Counted from the stretch's first letter, positions 24,530 through 39,361 are shown. The stretch is 64,000 bases of DNA from Stichopus chloronotus (GCA_021234535.1 CM037850.1:19456446-19520445), one strand, 5' to 3'. Notes: generated by a model not told the origin, from the letters alone. Numbers and translations: made by a program.

Positions 24530-25706
24530 ACCTTGAATTCGCCGTTCGGCTCAAGTAGCAGCAGTTAGCTACAGCAGCCTAATGTTATCTCTTAAACTGC
24601 AACCCAATGTTAGGCAAACTTCATTGTAATGCGTTGATTACTGGCATCTAGCGTGTAAAGAATTTTGGCATACAGGCGGCTACAGACCTAGGCTTGGCCT
24701 ATACTACAGCGTATGTGGACTATAGGCCTAGGCATATAGCATATCCTGTTGTGATGCGGAGTTACTTCTCCTTCTTAAAAATATCCCAATGTGCTTAAAG
24801 GTCTTTTATAAATTAGGTTATTAAAATTTTTAAATAAACTAGTTCCTTTTTTGCAATTCTTTACCTGCCAAAATTAAAGAATGCTGTAACCATAGCTTTT
24901 TTAAACCTGCAGTAAAAATGTATTTTGTTCAAAATTGAGAGAGGAGGAGAACTCTACATTTTTCTACTTTTAATGTTTACTTTCTTCAGTTTTTGCCTTT
25001 TGAGTTGCGCAGTTTTATGTAGGCCTAGTTTTTATATTTTATGTTTGTAGGGACCACAGTGGAAATAAGTCTGCGTTTCAAACTTTTCTGTGTCATCCCT
25101 GCACTTGTCATTCTTTTGTCCTTTCCTGATGTATACCTTATTCATTTCCCGTTATTTTGTGGTCCTCCTGTTTCTATATGTTTACCATGTGCAAATACAT
25201 CAAATCAAGGCATTTGATGGAGGAGTAGTTGGTGAGCAGAGTTGACAGTTATTGAGATTAGAATCAGTTATTTATTGCCCTCTTGAAAGTGGTCTCATTA
25301 TCCATTTGGGCTATGTCCGAGGGAGCTTGTTCCAACTGGATATGGTCCTTCATGTAAAACTTATCTGAAACTCTGGTGAATACGCAACTGGAAGGAGATT
25401 AACAGATGTAAGGTTGTCTGAAAGTAGGCAATTGAGTTGGCCTAGGCTAGGGTAAAAACTATGCCATTTAGGCTATTCATAGTTTTTGCTATGGTGCCAC
25501 TTAGCTGCAATTACGTTAGTTCCCGCCCTCGTTACTTTCCGCCCCTCAAAAACGGGGTTTTCCGCCCCTATTATTTTTAGCACAAAACATCTTTTGGAGG
25601 GCCGAAAGTAATGAAATGGGATATCAGTGGTACCAGTGTCCAATTAAGACTTTGTCAACTTTTCTTGTAAGTTCTCAACTAACCAAGTTAGTGTTCCCGG
25701 ACTCCC
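24530..25706. other. Gene-free stretch left of the tandem duplication
   Basis: No exon supported. Several AGGCCTA words occur (around 24,510, 24,722 and 25,018). At 25,520-25,610 a short imperfect inverted repeat is built from CCGCCCC(T) and GGCGG-poor AT sequence. The left boundary of the tandem duplication is at 25,707. Confidence 0.5.
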
Positions 25707-26452
25707 TCTCATCGAAAATCCTACATTATGTTTAAAATTGGTAATACATGCGATGTGCTATTTTCTACGATCAGAGAAGCATTTTCGTCCAAAATTTGCT
25801 GGTACGCAACGTCCCAAAAAATGTATGATTTTAAATAATGAAGCAAATGTGGAGACCTCTTAAATCTTCTTTACTGCGGTGGGGGTGTAGTTGGGATAGC
25901 AGGTGTATGCTCCAATCATATTTTGATCCCCCTAAAATTTATTTCAAAACATGTGCATGAAAGCTTCATTTATTAGAATTGAATGGTTAGGGGTAAAACA
26001 AACAGAAAAAAATGGTAAATATTGTTTTCTTGGATCTGAGATTCGGAGATATTTTCCATTCAAATTTGCCGGTACATGCCATTGCAATAAAGGTGGCGCT
26101 CTTCTGATAGTTCATATGCAAACCACTGTTTTATTTTATTAAAGGATGATATTCGCTTCTGAAATTCCTAGGCAGGCGCCTGATATCTTCTATAATCATA
26201 GACCTATGGTAATAAGCACCAACAACCATAAGGCTAAGACAAGTAAAATGTCAATCACTGCCACATTTAAATTCCTTTAAATTTGTGTTGCGTGTACGTA
26301 AGATGTGTAATTATTGCGATTTTGTGCAGAATCATGGTGGTTTCATAGGTATGCGAGGATCGTTTTCTTTTTTACAGTATCTATGCATATTCAGCCAGCA
26401 TACATTTGTAAACCCATTAGTGGCTAAGACCGTTTTCTCTCTTTGCTTTACT

Positions 26453-26640
26453 TCAGCAGAAGTCGCCCAGATCGTCTTCGGCCTGCTTTCTCGGCAAAGT
26501 CAAAATCTCATTCTCGGATTGCCTATGTCCTTGGTCTCGAATTGTAATGACTAGGTGTTGATCTCCGTTGCCATGACTCCAGGTCTCGGACCCGAGACCA
26601 CCGGCCAAATATGACGTGGATACTGTAAAGACTGAATGAC
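26453..26640 (-). other. Possible 3'-terminal exon in copy A (same in copy B at 35,956-36,143)
   Basis: On the minus strand an acceptor-like GTCTTTACAG at about 26,626 is followed by CG-rich sequence open in two frames. One ends after 23 codons with GVMATEINT and a stop. The other runs on to LPRKQAEDDLGDFC and a stop. Composition differs from the AT-rich flanks. It could be the last exon of the TPR gene, but phases do not decide the frame. Copy B is unchanged here. Confidence 0.25.
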
Positions 26641-28093
26641 CCACAAAGCTGTTATTTAGATGGAGATACAAACAGCTTTGAGTAAGATTTACGCCGCCAC
26701 GCAAGGTCACTCACTAATCTTTATTTTTATATCGTTCTTAACAATTTTATACAAAAGGAAAATAAAATGTGATGGTTGTCGTTTAAGAAGGTTACAGCTG
26801 GGCTATAATTGTAGCACTATGCAATATTGATCAGAGCAAGTGTTTCAGGGATTATTCGACACAATCGGTGAATGATATTGAACATGAGTCCCCACTAAAG
26901 GACAGAAGTATGTCTTTGAGTCCACTTCACAGCTTATTTTTACATCGATTTCGTGGGTCTTAATATATCTACAGTAAAATAAACTTTTATATCGTTTATA
27001 TCTCCATTCAGTTTTAATTCAACGTACTTTATTTCAATCGCTTTTAATATTGCAAAAGAATATTTCATACAATTAGTATTATATATATAAGGGATGGTGG
27101 AGTGACACCAAGTAGCTCGCGACAGCTTGTTTACATGGCTACCCCGGCACATATATGCACGAAACAAAAATTTACACAAAAGAAATTAAACACATGGAAA
27201 GTAAGCACAAAAACAGAAACAAAAGAATTACACTTAGTTGTGATATTTCATAACACGATTATTTTTTAGATTTTTTTTTAATATAAAAAGGGTTTTACAC
27301 TCCTATCTACGTTTAAATACCAGCTTTCTGAAATGGACCGAACAGATTTGCGTATTCAACACTAGGACCATAAATATCTTACAGGCCTAGTAAGGCCTAC
27401 TAGAGCGTATGATTTTGGGTCCCACCTCGCTACTGCCAATACACAAAATAGTCTAATATTCACACATTTCTACACTGCACAACATATACTTTAGTTGGTA
27501 CGTTACTGTCAGTTACACCTGTTGATCACTTGGTATTGATCAAGTTCGTTTGGATATCCCCCAAATTATGCCAAAATATTTGCCGTTTTCTATATTTTAA
27601 AATTGGGAAATTTTGTCCCCTTTCCACCCGTATATTTGAAATTGTTTTGATGACGCTCTTCTAGTTTATTGAGAGAGCTCATAAACGATGATTTAAGGAT
27701 TCACAGTGCCTCTTTTGGTAATTGTGATCATTCTATGTTGGGTTTTTTTCTCTCTCTCTCTTCAAAACCCTTTTCAACCCTCTGCAATGTCGTGCAGCAA
27801 TCCCCCTACCATACACATATGCGTGTCGAAAACTAGAGTGAGGAATGTGTGTCTATAAAGCGGGCTATTCTTGTTATATTAATCATCCAGGCAGCTTGAA
27901 ATGGTTATGACATTAACAGATAGTATATCACATAGAAAGCGTCAAATTTAAAGATGAACTTGAAAGAGATCAGAGTAAATCAGAGTAACATTTATTAGAG
28001 AATTCCACCCACTAATCCATAAAAGTAATTAAACGATGATTCCCGAGAGATGATCAAGAATAGCATAATATGATCATTAATTATTCTACTATA

Positions 28094-28134
<41 letters not shown>
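28094..28134. repeat. (AAT)n microsatellite
   Basis: About 13 AAT units in copy A. The matching tract in copy B (about 37,609-37,634) is shorter, a length change since the tandem duplication. Confidence 0.9.
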
Positions 28135-28135
<1 letters not shown>

Positions 28136-28985
28136 CGCTCCTTCCCTCAGCTTATATATTTTGTTGTTTGGATATCCGGAAACAGAGGATAGACTTGAAG
28201 GATTCGCGTGTGAGAACGTTTTCCTTGACCATAGAAATAGATCAACAACAACAACAAAAAAAAACGTGTCTGCTTAACTACTTAGTACACACTGAACAAA
28301 TGAAGCCAAACGAGATAGTCGGCGCTCTTGCTTTGCATGACAAACAGCTCTGCCTTGAACATTTGCCATATATAATGCATGTTCGGCCTTAGAAAATTTG
28401 TTCGTTAGATATCTAACCACGTGTTTGGGGAATAGAAAATGAAACCTTTTGACATTTTTAGAAAACCCTAATATTATTTAGCGAAAATTTTCAACGTTTA
28501 GCTCTTTCTGAGTTATTAAGACCCCAACATTGCAGTTTGATTTGTGTTACGCGGTGTCATGAAAACACTTTCGATTAACAGAATTAGAGCTTTACTTATT
28601 GCTCCCTCTTTCTCGGTTATCATAATTCCATGGTTTTGACTAGATATTTTCAGTCAAGATATATATTTAGATATTTTGACACACATGAAATTCCGGGTGT
28701 TCATCAAAACTCCCGGTTGCCTCTAATCGTTAAAACGTACCCATCCCTACACAACAATATGCCATGGCTTGTATAGTAGATTGTTTAGGATACTTCTAGT
28801 CTGTAGGCAATGTGGTAAAGTTGGTACGGAATTGAAAATTTAAGTTCTAGACAGGTCAAAGGAGCTAACAGGGATATGGAGGTAAAGTGATGTATATTGA
28901 GCTGGCGTTAAGGAAGCAGGCTAAGAAGTCTAAATATAGTATCATGCCATTGTCATGTCATTGTTTCTTTTTCCGGTCGTTTCAC

Positions 28986-29313
28986 AAAAGAAACAAGACA
29001 CCAATGTTTATACATTTGAAAGTCTTCCTTGCAGTTGCATTGTGTTTGCAAACTTTCTGTCCCAGGAACGTTATTATGACGATATTGAACTAAGCTTCTT
29101 CATTTGCAGGGTATTAACTTTGAATTAATACCTAAAATATACACCACTTGTATTATAAACGTCAGCGATTTACTGGTGTTCAACTGAGGGTTCTGTAAGT
29201 TTCGTACAGCAGTTTCATCATTGTGAGGCTAAATAACAAATAAATAAAAAAAAAAAGGGAAAACCAAGTGATTCTCGGTGATCGTGTCCCACATGCAATC
29301 AATACGTCTGCAC
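28986..29313. other. 328-base segment present only in copy A
   Basis: Copy B joins TTTCAC directly to TCAATCC at about 38,478, while copy A has 328 extra bases bounded by CAC on both sides. The three-base repeat at the ends points to a deletion in copy B rather than an insertion in A. No gene is seen in it. Confidence 0.75.
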
Positions 29314-30193
29314 TCAATCCAAGGCATTGTAATTGAAAAAGTCTCAATATCAACTTGCGAACTCATCCAGCCTTTACAAGTCCCATTTTTTTTTTATCTG
29401 CATGCCACAACACGTCTCAAAATGCTTGCCCCTTTGCTCCTCTCTAAGTTTTCAAGTCCCACTGTCACATTTCCAGCGGTACATACACCTTCAAGGCTAC
29501 AATATCGTTTTTTACTTGAGACTTACTGCTACAACTACCGTGCCTTGAGATTGTTTCTCCGAGATTCCTCTGTTGAAAAAAAAGAAAAGACTGCTGACGA
29601 CACGACACTTTCGTCTTGGGGAGATAATCACTGCGTTGTTCTCCAATTAACTGTGTGATTTCAAACAAAATTGCATAACAATTGACGATACAATGTTTTT
29701 ATTAGAGAGGTTTTAAGTGATAACGAGGGAATCTCAGAGAACCATTTTAAATGGTTCAATGTAACATTAGGGTATCCATACTCTCATCAAATTAAGGGCC
29801 AAGCCACTGAAATTTCTTTCTTTTTTTTTTACATGTACATCACGAGTAAAAGCCGATAAAAATCCCCGTTTCTGCACTTTTTGGTGGGACAACCTTTCCT
29901 CCCGATCACATAATTTTTATAATATGCATGGCAGTTACTAGATCCAAGGCATTTTATATGAAATACAGTTCAGTCGAAACTCAGCATTTAATTTGTAACT
30001 GACCGTGTTTTTGTTTACTAACCATGTGGGAAATCATTGACGTGACGTGATGAAAATGACCGATTTAAGTACAGCAAGATACAAACACTCATACTTTGAC
30101 TCAATGTAGTACTAAAAACAGAGATTTTGTGGTTTCAATTGAAAACACTTGGAAATGATACTGTTCATACAAAAGAAGAAAATAGAAGCTCAC

Positions 30194-33100
30194 CTTTTAA
30201 AACTTTCTTCACTTGGCGGATTCTGCTCGAGTTTGGACAGAGCGCGAAGTGCGTTTTGGTGACCAGGATGAAGTTGCAAACACTTCTTGAACCACATCTT
30301 GGCCTTATTCTTATTATTTTTATGGATTTCGATAACTCCCATCTATTCAGACAGTGAAGGAAGCAAAGTGGTGGAAAGTCAGTGACATTCTAACACATTT
30401 AAATTATCTATCACCTAAATATAATGGCAATTTCAGATAATATTTCCGTCAGTCTTCTCAGGTAGTCAGGAACTGAAAGAATTTGGTATAATGGGGAAGA
30501 TGTCACTGTACTGTCAATGTTGAACTTCTATGTGCTATGTAAATGAATCAATGTATGTGATTACCAGCTGTCCTCGGTCCTGTTCCTCCGTCGTGGGTAT
30601 AAAATCATGGTGTATAGTTACTTAGGTGTATGAACTGTCACAGTGTCGAATGAGATCAACTACAATTGAAGCCTAACCCTATTTTTAGCAATCCAGAGAT
30701 CGAGGTAGCATCATCATAACAATCAGTAGTACATTTTGGTTTCAAATTTTATTATTTTTGTGTCATTCATAGCCTTACTTGTATTTAGATGACCAGGAAG
30801 AAAAAGAAAAGAAAATAGAAGAGAGTTGAAAACCTTCAAGTTTTGTCACAGGCATGCGTGAGGGCGACATATCGTTACATAAATAAACCTGCATCGCCTT
30901 TTTCTGTGCACAGCCTAAATTAAAACTGCTTCTTAAGAAATATATTAAATTCAATGTAAATACTTTGATGAATAAAACCCATTCCTGTGTCTGAATTTCT
31001 GCCTATTTTTCCAGCATTGGTACTTACATATCATACTTATACATACTTCTTAAATCAACGATTTAAGGTAGTAAGCACGTGTCGACAAACGTCTAAATTC
31101 AAGCTTATTAACTACAACGGCGTAACCTAGTCAACCAAGCGTAGTAACAATATGCGCGAAAATACTCACGCACATCAGATATTTTCATGAGATTTTATAT
31201 AGTATAATACCTGCGTTATTACACAGTGTTTCACTCACGGGACTTACGCTAGGACGATTATCAGACAACTGGCATACAACTACATACAAGGTACATTAAT
31301 TTTCCTTTGAGCCATAAGGATGTTCGGTCAAGTATCTACAAGTAGAGATTAATTCGGTGCGCGTATTGATCTTACTGCTCGAGTGGATGATTTCTAATTT
31401 CTCATCTAAACATAGGTTAAAAACGCCAGAATCCCGTTTATAGGTATTGGAGTTTCTAATAATATCCCAGTCGATAAAGTAAGCGATGCTCTTATATACT
31501 TAGATAATTCTGTTTCAATTGCGTAACGCTTGCTACTAAAGTATTTAGTACGATTGTTATATCTTAGCTTGAACTGGCCGCCCACCAGCCCTATGTACGA
31601 TTCATTAGTATTATCTGACTTCACAGTAGCTTTGTAAATCACCGAGTTTACCAAACACTTCCCACGTAGGGGACAAGTTGCTTTAACCTCACAGTTGCAT
31701 GTTTATTGGGAAGGGGTCTTGATTGTTTTCTTTTTTTTGATGTTATGTGACTTAATAATAGTATTCCTGTCATTCATGCCACTATACCTAACCTTTAATG
31801 TATTTCTGTTGAAGAGTTTTGCAGTCTGTGGCCTATCGAGAAATGTTTGAATTTGGCGACAACATTGTTTTTAGGTGTTTTACTGAAGGTGGGTTAAACC
31901 AGATTGTTTGTCTGCGTCTGTTGTTGTTGTTGTTTTTTTTTTTTTTCATTGTGTGGTCTGTTCGTGTTGGTTGGTGTACTAGATGATTGGTACGTGACCA
32001 CTGGACTCGAGAGCCTGATTATATGTGGATGGGACTTCGTTGAATACAGATTCACTGGATGAGAGCAATGATACTCGTTTCTATTGGTGGCTGTGGAGTT
32101 GAATGAGACTGTGACGAGTAGACCATGTGACTTTAAGAGCGTGATGAGGTGATTTTGGCCTCTGTCCGCGTTGCTACCGGATTGGGCATTCATGACTGTC
32201 AATGACGGTAAAGACCGACGCTGGCTAAATCCAGGGCAGAGGTAATTTCGTGGAGAAGGAAAAGGCCTACTGGTTCGGAGATTTCAGGGCAGTCATAGCC
32301 TCCCATAGTGACATCGAACTGGTTGCAGTCTTCTCCCTTGACCCAAACTCACCCTTTGCCGTAATAGAGGAGGGACCTTCTCTGGTGTCACCTGGTGTCA
32401 GTATTGGGATATCCATTGCCAAGTGATGTATATGTGAGGTCGTAGATCTCTTTATGAGAGTTACACTTGAACAATTTTGGAATCAAAAGAATTGTATTTA
32501 CATTGATTGCCTCCCGATTGCCTTGATTGCCTTTATCGTCTTGAACAAGTCTTGCCATTGATACTAACATCGATGCTAAGACCTTGTCTAAGAGTCGATG
32601 TTTTCCCGTTTCTACTGGATGTATCAGCTGCTCAGCTTTCCTGAAATTCTCCATTGCTGCCGTGTCATTTCCCATCTGATGAAAGGCTCTTCCGAGATAT
32701 ATATACGGTAATATGTTCGTTGGGTCTGCAGTAGTGATTCAGGAAAGACAAGAAGTTCTACATTTCTAAGTTCTATCCACTGAATTCTGTTGTTTTGTGA
32801 TTTATTTCACTCATTGTCATTATGGCATTATTTTGGGGCAAACTGTGTTTACCTTCTTTTTCTTTTTCTGTTTTTTTTTTTTTTTTTTAGAAAGGTGCAA
32901 AGGTCTTTAAGCAATCTGTGTCTTCCAGTTCCCTGGCTCAGCTGAATAAAGTAAAGAGCAAGGAACATTTTAAACCAACCCAATGAATGTGTTTTATTGT
33001 GTGTGGTGTTGTAATCCAATACTGGCTTAGGTATTCTGTTCTGATCAAACGTTAACCAATGGCCGGGGATTTTGGTCAAACGAGTCCTTTTAATAATTGA

Positions 33101-33454
33101 TAAAAGAAAGAATTTCCGCGTTTTTTTTTTTTTTTTTCATGTTTTGACGTGTTGTACTAAATACTGTTTAGGACATACATGCAGAATGAATACGTAGTGT
33201 AATGTTATTTCTTATCATTTTACCTCCCATTTATCGCATTAACATTGCTTTCATATAAACATTTGCTCAATTGGCAATTCCCTTTTTGTGAGATAAATTA
33301 TAACAGTTTAATTACACACATCGCTGATTGTTTGTAGAATCCAGCAGCTTTTGGTACGTAAGAGTCTCCCAACAAATGTCCAACGTTGTTCCACAGTCTC
33401 GCATTTCTGGTTGTAATCTGTAAACCTGAAATAAAGAGCTTCCTCTCGCCTTGC
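30194..33454 (-). CDS. TPR-repeat gene fragment, TMTC-like, copy A (partial, 3 exons recognised)
   Basis: Exons in gene order: 33,318-33,454, about 32,392-32,725 and 30,194-30,342. The first (after CTTTTTAG, ends phase 1) encodes a TPR with GERKLFISGLQI and NARLWNNVGHLLG...GFYKQSAM. The second (after CTACTGCAG) continues PTNILPYIYLGRAFHQMGND and AMENFRKAEQLIHPVETGKH, a second TPR. The third reads KMWFKKCLQLHPGHQNAL, a TPR helix pair, and ends AG/GTGAGC. The WNNVGH and LGRAF/KAEQL pattern most resembles the C-terminal TPR array of the TMTC family (ER membrane O-mannosyltransferases), TMTC3 in particular. The N-terminal membrane part is not in the window. The donor of the second exon is weak in this copy. 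No stop interrupts the exons, but they differ from copy B mostly by amino-acid changes, so the gene may be a fast-evolving paralogue or a decaying one. Confidence 0.5.
31296..31920 (-). pseudogene. Decayed GIY-YIG retroelement fragment (Penelope-like), copy A
   Basis: Read on the minus strand in several frames. It begins with IWFNPP-like remnants, then NRNTLKVRYSGMNDRN and CEVKATCPLRGKCL (zinc-binding cysteines). Then comes the GIY-YIG nuclease core: VIYKATV, ESYIGL and FKLRYNNRTKYF. After a frameshift near ELSKYI it goes on with FIDWDIIRNSNTY, FNLCLDEKLEII and ELISTC, ending in a stop at 31,296-31,298. This is the usual C-terminal domain of Penelope-like retroelement polyproteins. The reverse transcriptase part is not seen. 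The same frameshift in copy B shows that it was dead before the tandem duplication. It lies in an intron of the TPR gene, on the same strand. Confidence 0.75.
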
Positions 33455-34309
33455 CTAAAAAGTGAATTGAAAAGATGTGAATGTTTATGCAACCAAAGAT
33501 ATTTTTTAAGGTACCGTTAATTTATTTAGTGGCCAAGATAAGCATTACTTAAGATTCCTAGCTTGTCTCTTTTTTCGCAATTGGTAAAGGATATTTTGCT
33601 AGTCAGTACCGTTTACCTAAAGACCTCTATAAACATAAATGTTTGGATCTATATATTCAATTTAAAGGCTCATCACGCCAGTCAGTTTCCATTCTCCCAA
33701 CCACTTACATCTCGTCCCTCGTACAGTCTTTCTTAAATTCCTATACATGGTTTGATGAGTTACTACCTTTAAATATGTAACGTTTATGTCAATTAATTTC
33801 TTCGAAAAAATTCCTCACAAAGAGATGTAAAAAAAGCCTCGAAAGCCAATGAAAAATTAAATAAAACGTGTTTTTCAATGAAAGGAGTTTCGATATATTT
33901 ATAATTTTATTTTCAAGATGATCTGACGAATCGTAAGATATTAAACGCAAAAGTATTAGTCGTCGTGGCCATGTACTCATAATGGTAAACGTTACAATTT
34001 AAATGATGGAACCGGTCAATATTGGCCTGGGAATATTCAGTTGGGACATGCACAGGAAAGTCCGTAACAATATCATCAAATTGTAGTGAGCAGAGATAGA
34101 GATATAGAGAAAGAAAAATAGTGTATTCATTTTGGTAATCTGCATCAGTTTTGCGTAAGTAAAATACAGCTTAAGTGGAAAAACAATCCAGTCACCACAA
34201 TTTGCAGTTATATAATTCTCTATTCTATCTCTATCCTAAAGTCAATTTAAAATCTATTGCTTGCACATCTATCCATACCTGCAGCGGTGAGTGATGTCCT
34301 GCAGTCCTC

Positions 34310-34420
34310 TCAGTTCTTTTTGTAGTGATATGACATTCGGCCGAATTTGCCTTCCACTGGCACATTTTCAACTCGCATTCCAGCTGTAACAAGCTGTGAA
34401 GCTATTTCTTTGTACGCTAT
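34310..34420 (-). other. Short domain remnant, Myb/SANT-like, copy A
   Basis: The frame YKEIASQLVTAGMRVENVP runs into GKFGRMSYHYKKN and a stop. Spacing of the aromatic residues resembles a Myb/SANT-type DNA-binding helix bundle as found in transposon-derived proteins. Copy B (43,797-43,907) keeps the frame with a few amino-acid changes. It is too short to be sure. Confidence 0.3.
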
Positions 34421-34570
34421 GTGTATCCATTATAAATGTATCAGTGTATCAGTGTGTAGGAAGAAAGCTAAAATAAGTATCCATTCAGCTGATACGAATA
34501 GTTAAGAATAATCATTATTTTTGTCAATATTAACACTGTAAGTAGTTTTGAATTTAGGGATCATTTAGGG

Positions 34571-34743
<173 letters not shown>

Positions 34744-37700
34744 CTCTGATGGATTTCAAACATGATGGTCCACACTCCAGTTAAATAAAGCTCGTTTTAA
34801 GCAACGATAGGAATTTAGAAGGATTAAGGTGTTTACATATGAAATTGTCAAGTCAGATTGTCAGAATATGTCAATTTGGTTAAAATATTTTAAATGCATT
34901 CTTCCCATTTAGCAATGGGAGTGGGAGTCATCCTTCTTTTGATTCATTTGGGGTTTTTGATGGTGAGGGAAAAGCGAGGTGTAGTTTATTTTGTAAAGAG
35001 ACGTGTATTCGGTATAGTAACATTTAGGTTTGGTACCAAATTACACCATGATCATGCTATACCCATTTGGCGTTTCAAAGATATCGGCTACTATAAAACC
35101 GCCCCATATGGGTGGTCGGGCTTATAGGTTGCGATATTGAGATCATTAACATACACTACCTACAGCCGGGTCTGTTTGCTAACGTAGTGACTCTCGCTCT
35201 CGGAAAGTCTCATCGAAAATCCTACATTATGTTTAAAATTGGTAATACATGCGATGTGCTATTTTCTACCATCAGAGAAGCATTTTCGTCCAAAATTTGC
35301 TGGTACGCAACGTCCCAAAAAATGTATGATTTTAAATAATGAAGCAAATGTGGAGACCTCTTAAATCTTCTTTACTGCGGTGGGGGGTGTAGTTGGGGTA
35401 GCAGGTGTATGCTCCAATCATATTTTGATCCCCCCAAAATTTATTTCAAAACATGTGCATGAAAGCTTTATTTATTAGAATTGAATGGTTAGGGGTAACA
35501 CAAACAGAAAAAAAAGGTAAATATTGTTTTCTTGGATCTGAGATTCGGAGATATTTTCCACTCAAATTTGCAGGTACATGCCATTGCAATAAAGGTGGCG
35601 CTCTTCTGATAGTCCATATGCAAACCACTGTTTTATTTTTATTAAAGGATGATATTCGCTTCTGAAATTCCTAGGCAGGCGCCTGATATCTTCTATAATC
35701 ATAGACCTATGGTAATAAGCACCAACAACCATAAGGCTAAGACAAGTAAAATGTCAATCACTGCCACATTTAAATTCCTTTAAATTTGTGTTGCATGTAC
35801 GTAAGATGTGTAATTATTGCGATTTTGTGCAGAATCATGGTGGTTTCATAGGTATGCGAGGATCGTTTTCTTTTTTACAGTATCTATGCATATTCAGCCA
35901 GCATACATTTGTAAACCCATTAGTGGCTAAGACCGTTTTCTCTCTTTGCTTTACTTCAGCAGAAGTCGCCCAGATCGTCTTCGGCCTGCTTTCTCGGCAA
36001 AGTCAAAATCTCATTCTCGGATTGCCTATGTCCTTGGTCTCGAATTGTAATGACTAGGTGTTGATCTCCGTTGCCATGACTCCAGGTCTCGGACCCGAGA
36101 CCACCGGCCAAATATGACGTGGATACTGTAAAGACTGAATGACCCACAAAGCTGTTATTTAGATGGAGATACAAACAGCTTTGAGTAAGATTTACGCCGC
36201 CACGCAAGGTCACTCACTAATCTTTATTTTTATATCGTTCTTAACAATTTTATACAAAAGGAAAATAAAATGTGATGGTTGTCATTTAAGAAGGTTACAG
36301 GTGGGCTATAATTGTAGCACTATGCAATATTGATCAGAGCAAGTGTTTCAGGGATTATTCGACACAATCGGTGAATGATATTGAACATGAGTCCCCACTA
36401 AAGGACAGAAGTATGTCTTTGAGTCCACTTCAGAGCTTATCTTTACATCGATTTCGTGGGTCTTAATATATCAACAGTAAAATAAACTTTTATATCGTTT
36501 ATATTTCCATTCAATTTTAATTCAACGTACTTTATTTCAATCGCTAATAATATTGCAAAAGAATATTTAATACAATTAGTATTATATATATAAGAGATGG
36601 TGGAGTGACACCAAGCAGCTCGCGACAGCTTGTTTACATGGCTACCCCGGCACATATATGCACGAAACAAAAATTTACACAAAAGAAATTAAACACATAG
36701 AAAGTAAGTACAAAAACAAAAACAAAAGAATTACACTTAGTTGTGATATTTCATAACACGATTATTTTTTAGATGTTTTTTTTTAATGTATAAAGGGTGT
36801 TACACTCCTGTCTACGTTTCAATACTAGTTTTCTTAAATGGACGGAACAGATTTGCGTATTCAACACTAGGACCATAAATATCTTACAGGCCTAGTATAG
36901 GCCTACTAGAGCGTATGCTTTTGGGTCCCACCTCGCTACTACCAATACACAAAATAGTCTAATATTCACACATTTCTACACTGCACAACATATACTTTAG
37001 TTGGTACGTTACTGTCAGTTACACCTGTTGATCACTTGGTATTGATCAAGTTCGTTTGGATACCCCCCAAATTATGCCAAAATATTGCCGTTTCTATATT
37101 TTAAAATTGCCAAATTTTGTCCCCTTTCCACCCCCGTATATTTAAAATTGTTTTGATGACGCTCTTCTAGTTCATTGAGAGAGCTCATAAACGATGATTT
37201 TAGGATTCACAGTGCCTCTTTTGGTAATTGTGATCATTCTATGTTGCGTTTTTTTTTCTCTCTTCAAAACCCTTTTCAACCCTTTGCCATGTCGTGCAGC
37301 AATCCCCCTACCATACACATATGGGTGTCGAAAACTAGAGTGAGGAATGTGTGTCTATAAAGCGGGCTACATTAATCATCCAGCCAGCTTGAAATGGCTA
37401 TGACATTAACAGATAGTATATCACATAGAAAGCGCCAAATTTAAAGATGAACTTGAAAGAGAGAGAGAGAGATGGAAATCCGGAATTTTAATAATTAGAG
37501 TAACATGTATTAGAGAATTCCACCCACTAATCCATAAAAGTAATTAAACGATGATTCGCGAGAGATGATCAAGAATAGTATAATATGATCATTAATTATT
37601 CTACTATAGAATAATAATAATAATAATAATAATACCGCTCCTTCCCTCAACTTATATATTTTGTTGTTTGGATATCCGGAAACAGAGGATAGACTTGAAG

Positions 37701-39361
37701 GATTCGCGTGTGAGAACGTTTTCCTTGACCATAGAAATAGATCAACAACAAAAAAAAAAACGTCTGCTTAACAACTTAGTACACACTGAACAAATGAAGC
37801 CAAACGAGATAGTCGGCGCTCTTGCTTTGCATGACAAACAGCTCTGCCTTGAACATTTGCCATATATAATGCACGTTCGGCCTTAGAAAATTTGTTCGTT
37901 AGATATCTAACCATGTGTTTGGGGAATAGAAAATGAAACCTTTTGACATTTTTAGAAAACCCTAATATTATTTAGCGAAAATTTTCAACGTTTAGCTCTT
38001 TCTGAGTTATTAAGACCCCAACATTGCAGTTTGATTTGTGTTACGCGGTGTCATGAAAACACTTTCGATTAACAGAATTAGAGCTTTACTTATTGCTCCC
38101 TCTTTCTCGGTTATCATAATTCCATGGTTTTGACTAGATATTTTTAGTCAAGATATATATTTAGATATTTTGACACACATGAAATTCCGGGTGTTCATCA
38201 AAACTCCCGGTTGCCTCTAATCGTTAAAATGTACCCATCCCTACACAACAATATGCCATGGCTTGTATAGTAGATTGTTTAGGATACTTCTAGTCTGTAG
38301 GCAATGTGGTAAAGTTGGTACGGAATTGAAAATTTAAGTTCTAGACAGGTCAAAGGAGCTAACAGGGATATGGAGGTAAAGTGATGTATATTGAGCTGGC
38401 GTTAAGGAAGCAGGCTAAGAAGTCTAAATATAGTATCATGCCATTGTCATGTCATTGTTTCTTTTTCCGGTTGTTTCACTCAATCCAAGGCATTGTAATT
38501 GAAAAAGTCTCAATATCAACTTGCGAACTCATCCAGCCTTTACAAGTCCCATTTTTTTTTTTATCTGCATGCCACGACACGTCTCAAAATGCTTGCCCCT
38601 TTGCTCCTCTCTAAGTTTTCAAGTCCCACTGTCACATTTCCAGCGGTACATACACCTTCAAGGCTACAATATCGTTTTTTACTTGAGACTTACTGCTACA
38701 ACTACCGTGCCTTGAGATTCTTTCTCCGAGATTCCTCTCTGGAAAAAAAGAAAAGACTGCTGACGACACGACACTTTCGTCTTGGGGAGATAATCACTGC
38801 GTTGTTCTCCAATTAACTGTGTGATTTCAAACAAAATTGCATAACAATTGACGATACAATGTTTTTATTAGAGAGGTTTTAAGTGATAACGAGGGAATCT
38901 CAGAGAACCATTTTAAATGGTTCAATGTAACATTAGGGTATCCATACTCTCATCAAATTAAGGGCCAAGCCACTGAAATTTCTTTCTTTTTTCTTTTTAC
39001 ATGTACATCACGAGTAAAAGCCGATAAAAATCCCCGTTTCTGCACTTTTTGGTGGGACAACCTTTCCTCCCGATCACATAATTTTTATAATATGCATGGC
39101 AGTTACTAGATCCAAGGCATTTTATATGAAATACAGTTCAGTCGAAACTCAGCATTTAATTTGTAACTGACCGTGTTTTTGTTTACTAACCATGTGGGAA
39201 ATCATTGACGTGACGTGATGAAAATGACCGATTTAAGTACAGCAAGATACAAACACTCATACTTTGACTCAATGTAGTACTAAAACCAGAGGTTTTGTGG
39301 TTTCAATTCAGAACACTTGAAAATGATACTGATCATACAAAAGAAGAAAATAGAAGCTCAC

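Noticed and set aside
26285..26554. Plus-strand frame of 89 codons identical in both tandem copies
   Set aside because: Identity only reflects the recent duplication. The composition and acceptor favour the minus strand, if anything.
30127..30357. Plus-strand frame of 76 codons in both copies
   Set aside because: It is antisense to the TPR exon, which has proper splice sites and TPR residues on the minus strand.
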